From contig JAZNXI010000187.1 of NCBI GenBank assembly GCA_045593825.1, positions 1-13,614 on the forward strand: a stretch of DNA of 13,614 bases. Direction: 5' to 3'. Positions 6,852-13,006 of the stretch are shown here, in pieces. Each line of letters opens with the position of its first letter. Within the stretch, counting starts at the first letter, position 1. The position numbers and the translations under genes are program-made. The notes beneath the pieces are model-generated. The model was given only the letters and a program-made list of their open reading frames with translations. It ran no database searches and had not been told where the DNA came from. This stretch comes from SIG299 sp045593825. Lineage in GTDB: Bacteria > Bacillota > Clostridia > Lachnospirales > Lachnospiraceae.

Positions 6852-7259
6852 TTATTTACCTCCTTCGCCTTTAAGGTCCGGGCGAATAAACAGGGCTAAA
6901 ATATCCTCCGGATTAGGTTCCGGGGTTTCCGGCATATCAAAGGTACGGTCCCGGATATTGTTTCCCTGGACCATCTGGCGGAGCGCTTTAACTTCTTCCG
7001 CCAGCTGGGCAATGGTGGTATCTTTTTCAACCTCCGGGGCCGGGGTTGTGGAGATGGGTTGCACTTCCCCGGCCGGGGAGATTGCTTCCCCGGTGGCGGG
7101 GGTGTTGTCCGCTTCCGGGGTTGTATCGGCGGTAGGTGCTGGCGCTTCCTCCGCCGGATTACCGGCCGCCGGTGTAGAAGCGGCCGGAGTTGTGAGCGCT
7201 ATAATCTGATCCGGGGTAAATCCCATGGAATGCAGTTCCTTAATTTCAGCTAAAGTCAT
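6852..7259 (-). CDS. Probable scaffolding / head morphogenesis protein
   Basis: This acidic 135-aa protein lies just upstream of the capsid, the position of phi29 gp7 (98 aa). It starts with a small helix (MTLAEIKELHSMGFTPDQIIALT, 1-23), followed by a long Ala/Pro/Thr/Glu-rich disordered linker (24-78). A predicted coiled coil (about 80-98, TTIAQLAEEVKALRQMV) comes next, then a C-terminal acidic/Pro segment with FIRPDLKGEGGK. A coiled coil plus disorder with a charged C-terminal capsid-contact tail is usual for phage scaffolds, but sequence similarity to gp7 is not evident by eye. The start overlaps the endolysin stop (ATGA), with GAGGGG about 11 bases upstream. A capsid decoration or head-fibre accessory protein is an alternative. 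Confidence 0.7.
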   Translation of the reverse strand: MTLAEIKELHSMGFTPDQIIALTTPAASTPAAGNPAEEAPAPTADTTPEADNTPATGEAISPAGEVQPISTTPAPEVEKDTTIAQLAEEVKALRQMVQGNNIRDRTFDMPETPEPNPEDILALFIRPDLKGEGGK

Positions 7260-7801
7260 AGTTTTAACATCCCCTCTACTAAAGCAATCTCATTTTTGAT
7301 ATTGGATAGAATTGATGCAATCTTATCCTTAATTTCATTATCCACGGAAGGTAAAGAATAGTCAAGATATTTGCATAATCCAGCATGATTGAAATCTTTA
7401 ATGGAGCGGGTATCCACACCATCCCGGCCGGTTTTGGAGCTCCGGGTGGAATCCCTTACCAGGCCGCCGCCGATATAGATACCTACATGGGTTGCGTTTC
7501 CTTCCCCGTCATTATAGCCTTTTTCCTTTTCCCCTCCGTCAAATTTAACCATAAACACCCAGGCACCCGGCGGCAGCTCTCCGTATCTGTCTATAAATTC
7601 CGCAATGGTGCCTTTTTCAGATAGGGCATTCCGCCACATAGAATTACTACCCTTCCAATTATAGGGCTTTCCGTCTGGCTTCTTAACTCCGCAATCAAAA
7701 AGCACTTCTTCCACAAACCGCTGGCAGTCCCACTGTGAATATTTAATTTTATCATATTTAGGGTTTTCCGCCTGGGCGGCAAATTCCCTGCCGGTAATCA
7801 T
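7256..7801 (-). CDS. Endolysin, NlpC/P60-type cysteine peptidase
   Basis: This 181-aa enzyme should cleave peptide bonds in host peptidoglycan at lysis. The catalytic Cys is Cys26 in WDCQRFVEEVLFDCG. The Gly-rich ELPPGAWVFMV strand (75-85) leads to ATHVGIYIGGGLVRDSTR (103-120), where His105 is the expected catalytic His; the third polar residue may be in the 136-141 region. A C-terminal helical segment (about 153-181) may bind the wall or mediate oligomers. There is no signal peptide, so release depends on the holin encoded just upstream. The start overlaps the holin stop (ATGA), with GGAAGG as SD. NlpC/P60 is favoured over CHAP by the DC and HxGIYIG motifs. Confidence 0.88.
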   Translation of the reverse strand: MITGREFAAQAENPKYDKIKYSQWDCQRFVEEVLFDCGVKKPDGKPYNWKGSNSMWRNALSEKGTIAEFIDRYGELPPGAWVFMVKFDGGEKEKGYNDGEGNATHVGIYIGGGLVRDSTRSSKTGRDGVDTRSIKDFNHAGLCKYLDYSLPSVDNEIKDKIASILSNIKNEIALVEGMLKL

Positions 7802-8052
7802 TTTTTGTCACCTTCCAGCATATCAACCAGCCGTTGCATAACCATTGTGTTATTATTAACTGCTTCGGTGGTTCGTGACTCCTGACTATGGATTGCTTCC
7901 GTAAAAGCAACCTTCTGTTCAATCAGCGCCGCCCGGATTTGTTCCGACTCTTCTTTATGTTGCTTCTGTTCATTCTGCAACATAATAAACATGGCAATGC
8001 AACAAGCAATAGGAAAGCCAACACCTTGAATAATGTTAATGAAGTCTTGCAT
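7798..8052 (-). CDS. Holin, BhlA/UviB-like, single membrane segment
   Basis: Translation starts at ATG 8052 (MQDFINIIQGVGF), not at the longer open frame upstream, because GGAGG lies seven bases before it and the upstream codons cover the structured leader. The 84-aa product has one N-terminal membrane helix (about residues 7-25, GVGFPIACCIAMFIML) followed by a long charged coiled-coil-like cytoplasmic region (26-84). That matches the BhlA/UviB/YvrJ-type small holins of Firmicutes phages and bacteriocins. It is coupled to the endolysin by an ATGA overlap. Lysis genes thus come first in the late operon, and the structured RNA ahead of the SD could delay or tune their translation. Confidence 0.82.
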   Translation of the reverse strand: MQDFINIIQGVGFPIACCIAMFIMLQNEQKQHKEESEQIRAALIEQKVAFTEAIHSQESRTTEAVNNNTMVMQRLVDMLEGDKK

Positions 8053-8062
8053 ACCGATCCCT

Positions 8063-8155
8063 CCTATTAAAATAGGATGGTTGATAATACTTGCACCGGC
8101 GCCCCGGCATCCCGCCCCTTCTGGGGGTTGCGTATGGGATAATATCAACCATCCA
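8063..8155 (-). ncRNA. Highly structured late leader RNA, three-way-junction-like; candidate packaging RNA or regulatory leader
   Basis: Given the late promoter, the transcript should start near 8154-8156. Its first bases, GGATGGTTGATA (8143-8154), pair perfectly over 12 bp with TATCAACCATCC (8075-8086). The enclosed GC-rich part folds into two arms. Arm one pairs ATCCC (8136-8140) with GGGAT (8109-8113), plus an inner CCCC/GGGG stem with an AGAA loop (8115-8126). Arm two is CCGG-GGCG-CCGG (8096-8107). A second dyad, CCTATT-TT-AATAGG (8063-8076), holds the start of the holin SD and shares its CC with the long helix, so the two foldings compete. A 5'-terminal helix with two hairpin arms recalls phi29 pRNA in general shape; there is no sequence match I can assert. 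A leader attenuator is the alternative. Confidence 0.6.
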
Positions 8156-8161
8156 CTTATT

Positions 8162-8189
8162 ATTATACATAAGTAATATTTTAAAGCAA
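8162..8189 (-). promoter_or_regulatory. Late promoter (sigma-A type)
   Basis: On the minus strand TTGCTT (8184-8189) and TATAAT (8162-8167) are separated by 16 bp, with TTATG just before the -10 box. An inverted repeat, ACTTAT-N8-ATAAGT (8155-8174), brackets the -10 box and could be an operator. The -35 box lies directly after the U-run of the upstream terminator, so this promoter starts a new transcript through holin, endolysin and all virion genes. Confidence 0.8.
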
Positions 8190-8190
8190 T

Positions 8191-8215
8191 AAAAAATCCC
8201 CGCCTTTCGGCGGGG
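8191..8215 (-). terminator. Intrinsic terminator after the OB-fold protein gene
   Basis: The minus strand reads CCCCGCC-GAAA-GGCGGGG followed by ATTTTTT: a 7-bp GC stem with a stable GAAA tetraloop and a U-run. It begins 12 bases after the stop codon at 8228 and separates the replication transcripts from the late promoter. Confidence 0.95.
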
Positions 8216-8227
8216 TAGGGGAGAGAA

Positions 8228-8566
8228 TTACGCTTCCGGCTCCACCAGGTCAAAGGAAACGTATTTGTTACCTTTCTTGCTGGTATGAGCCACGATCACG
8301 ATACCGGGCTTTTCGGCATCCGGGCAGCCACCGAAGGAAGCATCGTAATCCAGGAATTTTTCAATGAATGCCTTCACTTCGGTTTTGTACATCCGGCCGG
8401 AACGCCCGTCTTTGATAATCAGTACATTGTGCTCCTTCTCATCCTGGCCGGTGTAGGTTTTCGTAGTGAATGCCACCGGGTAAATTACTTCGCCTTCGCA
8501 TTCCTTCACATTCTCCACACCGTCACCATTCTTCGCCCGGAAGAGTTCAATAGGGGTAAGTTCCAT
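8228..8566 (-). CDS. Probable ssDNA-binding protein (OB-fold-like)
   Basis: ATG at 8566 (MELTPIEL) is chosen because AGGAGG lies nine bases upstream; the earlier TTG would overlap that SD. The 112-aa acidic protein alternates beta-like segments (GEVIYPVAFTTKTYTG, 25-40; HNVLIIKD, 46-53; GIVIVAHTSKKGNKYVSFDLVE, 88-109) around a helix (YKTEVKAFIEKFL, 60-72). This is the strand order of an OB fold, with an acidic tail (DLVEPEA) as in many ssDNA-binding proteins. Protein-primed replication leaves long displaced single strands, so an abundant SSB (phi29 gp5, 124 aa) is expected, and no better candidate is present. Its own promoter and terminator fit high expression. The identification is by fold impression and context, not a direct match. 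Confidence 0.6.
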   Translation of the reverse strand: MELTPIELFRAKNGDGVENVKECEGEVIYPVAFTTKTYTGQDEKEHNVLIIKDGRSGRMYKTEVKAFIEKFLDYDASFGGCPDAEKPGIVIVAHTSKKGNKYVSFDLVEPEA

Positions 8567-8593
8567 AATAAGCAACCTCCTAAAAATTATTTT

Positions 8594-8630
8594 CCGCCTG
8601 GTGGCGGCATCCAGGGCCGGTACCCGGCCC
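8594..8630 (-). promoter_or_regulatory. Two GC hairpins between the 58-aa gene and the SSB-like gene
   Basis: In minus-strand order, GGGCCGG-GTA-CCGGCCC (7-bp stem, 8614-8630) is followed by CCGCC-ACCA-GGCGG (5-bp stem, 8594-8607). AAAATAATTTTT and then the SD of the SSB-like gene come next. The T-tract is displaced, so this is at best a weak terminator. An intercistronic processing or attenuation signal is more likely. Confidence 0.5.
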
Positions 8631-8648
8631 CGGTTGTCGGCATCAAAC

Positions 8649-8825
8649 TTATGCGGGAAAATGGGCTATGCGAATATACCCATCAATATGAGTATATTTA
8701 TAATACTCATAAGTATAACCGAATTCCCGCAACATCTTAGTAAACTCAATAGCATTATCACTATCCACAAAAGTTACCGCATGGCATCCGGATTCTGATT
8801 TGTAAATAATCATTACGGAATCCAT
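8649..8825 (-). CDS. 58-aa small protein of unknown function
   Basis: The peptide begins MDSVMIIYKSESG and ends IDGYIRIAHFPA. ATG at 8825 has a near-perfect SD, GGGAGG, seven bases upstream, and the gene is the first after the middle promoter, so translation is well supported. It appears to be a small alpha/beta protein: strand (MIIYKSESG, 5-13), strand or helix (HAVTFVDSDNAIEFTKMLREFG, 15-36), then a Tyr-rich segment (YTYEYYKYTHIDGYIRI, 37-53). There is no membrane helix. It shares the pattern Y-x-SES-x6-F-x-D with the first early protein (13307-13528), hinting at paralogy. Its position before the SSB-like gene suggests a role in replication or host takeover, but I do not recognise a family. 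Confidence 0.72.
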   Translation of the reverse strand: MDSVMIIYKSESGCHAVTFVDSDNAIEFTKMLREFGYTYEYYKYTHIDGYIRIAHFPA

Positions 8826-8853
8826 TTAACACCCTCCCAACTGAAATTTATAA

Positions 8854-8873
8854 GGTACTATAATTATAATACC
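8854..8873. promoter_or_regulatory. 20-bp near-perfect palindrome over the middle promoter -10 region
   Basis: The site GGTACTATAATTATAATACC is symmetric at nine of ten base pairs, with GGTA/TACC ends and a TATAATTATA core, and it covers the -10 hexamer. A dimeric regulator binding here would block polymerase. It is not coding: it lies between the ATPase stop and the SD of the 58-aa gene. The AT-rich core could arise by chance, but the GC-bearing ends make an operator plausible. Confidence 0.5.
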
Positions 8874-8893
8874 ACAAACTTTTCAAAAGTCAA
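8866..8893 (-). promoter_or_regulatory. Middle promoter for the 58-aa and SSB-like genes
   Basis: On the minus strand TTGACT (8888-8893) and TATTAT (8866-8871) are 16 bp apart, with TGTGG giving an extended -10 (TGnTATTAT). An overlapping TATAAT (8863-8868) at a 19-bp spacing is a second option. The promoter lies immediately before the ATPase stop at 8897 and about 40 bases before the 58-aa gene. Confidence 0.75.
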
Positions 8894-8896
8894 TAA

Positions 8897-9916
8897 TTAA
8901 TTCAAATCAAAATATTCACGAAAAAGTAGTTCATTTTCAAAATCTTCAAAGAAAATATTCTTTACCGCCATATAATTTATTCGTAGCATAAAATAATCCT
9001 GGACAAACATTTTTAACTGAATCCCGTAAGCTTCATAATATGGGCTTTTCTGCTGAACCGAACACACATAATACTTCCGGGCCGATTTATGCTTATATAT
9101 ACCAATCTCACCAACCGAAACAATATGCCGGTATTCCCGGAGCGGCTCCGGCCGAATATTGGTTGCATCCACTCTAAAGGCATTGTCCAGCGCCATACTA
9201 ATAAAATCAGCGCTTGCATTCTTGTATAAAGCGGTATCGGCTTTTTGTTCGCTTATAGGACTATTAAGTAATATCAGCATTAACCGGCTACCGTCCGGGG
9301 TACGGTAAACCATCTGACCACCCCGGATCATCTTTAAAGCGGTTTTGGTAAACCTCCATCCGGTATAATAGGGGTTGCTTAACTTATTTGCATTACCCAG
9401 CATAACCAGGATAATAGGCGGCCGATCATCCAGCCCGGCGGCTCCCCGGTTTCGGTTAATGGTTTCGTACATATTTAAAAGGGTATTAAACTCATTTTTA
9501 ATCGGACGTTCATTTACCATGGCCACGGCTTCATCAAATATAATGTAATCGTACCCGCTAAAGTCAACACCCCGCACGGTGGCCAGGGTGGACAATGCCA
9601 GGCCCAGGGCAAAATCTTCCCCTTCTTCGGTATCGTACCGAAAATATACCATACCCTCTTTTTTGACCGCTTTCATCTTAAAGCCCATATCAACGGCCAC
9701 TTTGTTAAACGGGTTACCGGCTTCGGTAGCGCATAAGTCTAATTGAGTTTTCAAGCGCCGGAGATATATAAACTTTTTCTTATTCTGAAATAGCCACTTG
9801 AAGCAGCCATATGTTTTACCCACCGCCCGGGCACCCACCGCCATTTTAATAATGGACGGATCATTCATAATCCAATCCCAATTAACCCAACCGGATTCAT
9901 TATAAATCTTACCCAT
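8897..9916 (-). CDS. DNA packaging ATPase (phi29 gp16-like)
   Basis: This 339-aa protein (phi29 gp16 is 332) drives genome translocation into the prohead at the portal. Walker A is GARAVGKT (28-35), with catalytic Lys34 and Thr35. Walker B is YIIFDE (124-129), with Asp128 and Glu129. An Arg-rich strand follows Walker A (YLRRLKTQLD, 51-60) and a sensor-like VMLGNANKLS (171-180) follows Walker B, the order of a P-loop ATPase of the HerA/FtsK-type packaging group. Residues from about 200 onward should be the degenerate nuclease-like domain that in phi29 contacts the packaging RNA. It starts four bases after the polymerase stop, with AAAGGAAG inside the polymerase end. Unlike phi29, it is in the early/replication block rather than at the end of the late genes. 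Confidence 0.93.
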   Translation of the reverse strand: MGKIYNESGWVNWDWIMNDPSIIKMAVGARAVGKTYGCFKWLFQNKKKFIYLRRLKTQLDLCATEAGNPFNKVAVDMGFKMKAVKKEGMVYFRYDTEEGEDFALGLALSTLATVRGVDFSGYDYIIFDEAVAMVNERPIKNEFNTLLNMYETINRNRGAAGLDDRPPIILVMLGNANKLSNPYYTGWRFTKTALKMIRGGQMVYRTPDGSRLMLILLNSPISEQKADTALYKNASADFISMALDNAFRVDATNIRPEPLREYRHIVSVGEIGIYKHKSARKYYVCSVQQKSPYYEAYGIQLKMFVQDYFMLRINYMAVKNIFFEDFENELLFREYFDLN

Positions 9917-9920
9917 CTAA

Positions 9921-12131
9921 TTACTTCCTTTCGTCAATATATTCACCGTACAATTTTAACTCTTCCAATAAAGCTTTATAATCCTTTTCATAAGTCATGG
10001 TATAAGTTGAAGGACACAAGGCAACATTTTTACCAATATGCACCGCCCGGCCGGTGGCCGGATCAGTATAATCAAAATCATCATTATCATTATAAACGGC
10101 CAGGACACCGCCCGCCTTTTTCCAAGTAAACCCTTCCCGGAAATTCTCCAGCGCTCCCAACTCTTCCACCGCATAAGGTACCCCGGTGGCTTCATTTATT
10201 ATCTTACTTTGAACACCGGAAACCGTGATATTCATATGCCCATCAATCTCATAAGCATATCTTTTTGCCCCGCAACTTATAAACCGGTCATATGTTTGTT
10301 CATACTCAAAAATACCTATATAATGCGGGTTACCTTTCACATCCTTTTCGACACCCTTGTAACGCTGGGCCAGCTTCCGGCGGGGTGCGTTCAATTTCTC
10401 AATATCCACCGGCCCAACCGTTTTAATACTGTCGGTATCGCAGTAATACATCTGTTCACCGGCTAAATCTATTCCCTCCTGTAATGCCGCACGGGCCAGG
10501 CTGGTAGTGTACACCCCCCAGCTATATGGGAATTTAGCTTTTAGCAATGTAGCATCAATATCCTGGGCCTTGTCCAGCGCTTTTGATAATGATTCACTAT
10601 CAACACCCTCCCGCTTTAACTTCTCTAATAATTCCGGTACTTTATGTTTTCTTAATTCATAATCAAGAACAATATAAGTACCGTTAATATAAAACACATC
10701 ACTATTCAAAGCCGATTGACAAGTCATGCCAAAAATCGCATTAATGCGCTCTTTGCTTTTTTGGTAGGTGTATAAAATTTCAAGGGTTTCTTCCGGTGTC
10801 TTTCCCTCCAACCCCTTTAATGCGGTTTTATCGTGATAATACTTCCGTATAACATCTTTATACTCTTCCGGTAAATAACCCTTTTGAGATACCATAGCAG
10901 TTAACACGGATATTTCATCATAATCATATTGCTTGAGCACTATATCTAAATCATATTCAGTTAAAGCGCAACTGCATATATCAGCATACAATATACGGCC
11001 ATTATCAATTTTCATATGCCCGGTTGATTGAGTACGGCTTAGTGATAAATATGGTATTGGCTCCCGGGGATTTTTTAAATGAATATTGGTAAATACATAC
11101 CGGGCCACCACCGCATAATTAAGGCCCAGGAATTTCATAATCCTATCCAAGCTTAACCGATCATCAAGAAAGCGCCATTTACCTACCGGATATTTTTTCG
11201 TTAACAACATGGCCGGATAACAGGAAGCCATATCATAAGAATACACATTTTCCATTATGCGGCCGCTATAAGCCCGGTTACAATGTGTATTACCTCCCCG
11301 GAAGGCATCCCGGAGTAACCGGTATGCTTCCTCCGTTGGCAAAATATCCCTTATTTCCATATATAAAGGTTTTAAAGCCGCTTTAACATCCCTCCGCACA
11401 TAACCGGTTGAAGTTAGGGGGATTGTTTGTACATTGTCCCCATCCTGGGCCATGCGAATAGCCATTACTTTCACCAGGGAAGAAACATCAATACAACAGT
11501 AATCCAATTCATATTCAGTTAATTCGGTCCAGGGATAGCGGATTTTATTGTAATCAAACTTCTGACCGCTTAACTTCTGCTCTACGCCATAACGCTTAGT
11601 TAATGCCGCCAGGCTCATATTAGTCTGCATATAAGAACACCGGAATTCGATGCACCCATACATACTGCAATAAATAGGCTTCCGGGGTTCCCGGAAAAAT
11701 GCTTCATTATATTGGAAGTTATATATACCGCTTAAAAAGGCCCATTCATGGGCCAGATTATGCACCCAGCAAACTAAATGCGGTATCTCATCCATATGGA
11801 ATTCTTCCGATATATCATAAAGCTTGCGGCATAATAATTCTATTAACTTTTTAAAATCATCCCAATAACGGCCAATGATTGTCAAATCATCACCGATTTG
11901 AAATTGCCATATGTACATAAAAGCATGAGAGTTTTGCTTTTCGCCTTTAGGAATAGGCAGATCAATACGGCTGGTTTCAATATCAAAAGCCGCCATTGTA
12001 TTAACATAGTTATTAGCCCGAGCGCCAGGCTTCCGGGCTTTTGGTTGTTTCCTTAAAACACCCAGGCGGGTTAGTTCTCTTTGAATATCAACAGGGGTTC
12101 CAATTGATATCTCTTCCCATCTCAACCGCAT
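9921..12131 (-). CDS. Protein-primed family B DNA polymerase (phi29 type)
   Basis: The start is ATG 12131 (MRLRWEEISIG): the open frame continues upstream, but GAGG at the end of the preceding gene, ten bases away, fits this ATG. The 736-aa enzyme is longer than phi29 polymerase (572 aa). Exonuclease motifs: FDIET (Asp50, Glu52), HNLAHEW (Asn125, Glu129), YCCID (Tyr211, Asp215). Polymerase motifs: FRGG (277-280) as the YxGG motif, DMASCYP (300-306), K460-x3-NAIFG (motif B), YCDTDS (Asp565, Asp567; motif C), and KRY (623-625) as KxY. Extra length is spread over the N-terminus, around motif B, between B and C where the strand-displacing TPR2 insertion lies, and at the C-terminus. Exo II has Glu where phi29 has Asp66, and YxGG begins with Phe. 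Confidence 0.96.
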   Translation of the reverse strand: MRLRWEEISIGTPVDIQRELTRLGVLRKQPKARKPGARANNYVNTMAAFDIETSRIDLPIPKGEKQNSHAFMYIWQFQIGDDLTIIGRYWDDFKKLIELLCRKLYDISEEFHMDEIPHLVCWVHNLAHEWAFLSGIYNFQYNEAFFREPRKPIYCSMYGCIEFRCSYMQTNMSLAALTKRYGVEQKLSGQKFDYNKIRYPWTELTEYELDYCCIDVSSLVKVMAIRMAQDGDNVQTIPLTSTGYVRRDVKAALKPLYMEIRDILPTEEAYRLLRDAFRGGNTHCNRAYSGRIMENVYSYDMASCYPAMLLTKKYPVGKWRFLDDRLSLDRIMKFLGLNYAVVARYVFTNIHLKNPREPIPYLSLSRTQSTGHMKIDNGRILYADICSCALTEYDLDIVLKQYDYDEISVLTAMVSQKGYLPEEYKDVIRKYYHDKTALKGLEGKTPEETLEILYTYQKSKERINAIFGMTCQSALNSDVFYINGTYIVLDYELRKHKVPELLEKLKREGVDSESLSKALDKAQDIDATLLKAKFPYSWGVYTTSLARAALQEGIDLAGEQMYYCDTDSIKTVGPVDIEKLNAPRRKLAQRYKGVEKDVKGNPHYIGIFEYEQTYDRFISCGAKRYAYEIDGHMNITVSGVQSKIINEATGVPYAVEELGALENFREGFTWKKAGGVLAVYNDNDDFDYTDPATGRAVHIGKNVALCPSTYTMTYEKDYKALLEELKLYGEYIDERK

Positions 12132-12138
12132 AAAATTA

Positions 12139-12825
12139 TTACCTCTTCCACTTTTCGGAAAAACGCTCCCAGGCATGATTAAATACATCACTTTGCCTGG
12201 TTGTAGGCTCTTTCCCGGAAGTAATCCTATCAAACAAACTCTGCAAACCACGCCGATCAGCGGCAAACCGGTTAAAATCGTCAAGTATCTCTTTAGCATT
12301 ATGGCGAGGATTATTTTTCCGGTAGGTTTCAAAATCCTCTACCACATTACCCATAAAATATTTTACTGAACCAATACCCTGGGCATATCTGTATTTTATA
12401 TATTCTTCGAAAGCTTCCGCCTGGCCCGGCGCTATTGTTACACCCAGGCGCTTAGCCGCCTTCAATAACGCTTGTTGGTCTTTTGTAAGCTTAGAGTATA
12501 TTTCCCGCTGGCGCTCCCGGTACCGCCGGTTGCGCTCCCGGTGCTGGAGTACCGCTTTTGGTGCTACCTCCACACCGGCGGCGGTGGCCCGAAAGGTAGG
12601 GAATAAATCCGCCGGTGTTTTCCTCCACTCTTTTACCGTTGTTGGCCCGGCCAGGAATTGCTTAACATTCTTTTCCGCCCGGGCTGCGCTGATACTGTTC
12701 TTCTGCAATTCGGCCACCGTTGGAAAGCTGATACCCTCCACCGGAGCGCCCATCATCTGCAAACGTTGAAGCCTGGATTGTGCTATTCCTCTAAGCTTAG
12801 AGTATTCGTGATAAGCTTTAGACAT
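12139..12825 (-). CDS. Terminal protein candidate (protein primer, phi29 gp3-like)
   Basis: This basic 228-aa protein lies seven bases before the protein-primed polymerase, the position of phi29 gp3 (266 aa). It would prime replication by accepting the first nucleotide on a Ser, Thr or Tyr hydroxyl and stay bound to the DNA 5' ends. The start is ATG 12825 (MSKAYHEYS), eight bases after GGAGG; the ATG two codons earlier is too close. It is mostly helical, with an N-terminal HEYSKLRGIAQSRLQRL segment, an Arg-rich helix (96-107, RERNRRYRERQR) and a long helical middle. Near the C-terminus a loop ITSGKEPTTRQS (201-212) offers Ser203 or nearby residues at about the distance from the end of phi29's priming Ser232. 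Identification rests on context and composition; the priming residue is a guess. Confidence 0.75.
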   Translation of the reverse strand: MSKAYHEYSKLRGIAQSRLQRLQMMGAPVEGISFPTVAELQKNSISAARAEKNVKQFLAGPTTVKEWRKTPADLFPTFRATAAGVEVAPKAVLQHRERNRRYRERQREIYSKLTKDQQALLKAAKRLGVTIAPGQAEAFEEYIKYRYAQGIGSVKYFMGNVVEDFETYRKNNPRHNAKEILDDFNRFAADRRGLQSLFDRITSGKEPTTRQSDVFNHAWERFSEKWKR

Positions 12826-13006
12826 TATCATTACCTCCCATTGTCTTTAATTCATCTATTACTTTATTCAGCTTTTCAATACCATAATTTCTTACACCAT
12901 TAGGAACATCACCATATAATTCAATTAACAAAAAATATAAAACCTTTACAATAATAAAAAGAATATCAATCAAACTCATGCTACCAACCTTTTTATTGCA
13001 TTCCAT
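12818..13006 (-). CDS. Small early membrane protein, 62 aa
   Basis: One hydrophobic helix (SLIDILFIIVKVLYFLLIEL, 11-30) is followed by a polar region with an amphipathic helix (YGIEKLNKVIDELKTM, 41-56). Two starts are possible. ATG 13006 has GGGGAGG ten bases upstream and overlaps the preceding gene by 14 bases; ATG 12979 (MSLIDIL) lies after that gene's stop, with AAAGG as SD. The stronger SD favours the first. The stop overlaps the terminal-protein start by eight bases, and the GGGAGG SD of the terminal protein lies inside this gene. phi29 encodes small early membrane proteins (p16.7, p1) that tether replication to the membrane. A similar role is plausible from topology and position but is not shown by sequence. 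Confidence 0.65.
   Translation of the reverse strand: MECNKKVGSMSLIDILFIIVKVLYFLLIELYGDVPNGVRNYGIEKLNKVIDELKTMGGNDNV

Noticed and set aside
8053..8253. 67-codon extension of the holin frame, with a hydrophobic stretch
   Set aside because: It runs through the terminator, promoter and structured leader. It cannot be on the late transcript, and the ATG at 8052 has a strong SD.
9995..10466. Possible nested genes in other frames within the polymerase gene, on either strand
   Set aside because: They have no SD and no motif, and they overlap conserved C-terminal polymerase regions such as KxY; they are shadows.
12132..12332. 67-codon N-terminal extension of the polymerase frame
   Set aside because: It overlaps the end of the terminal-protein gene and has no SD, and the sequence is unlike any polymerase N-terminus. 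The ATG at 12131 has an SD and starts just before the exonuclease domain.
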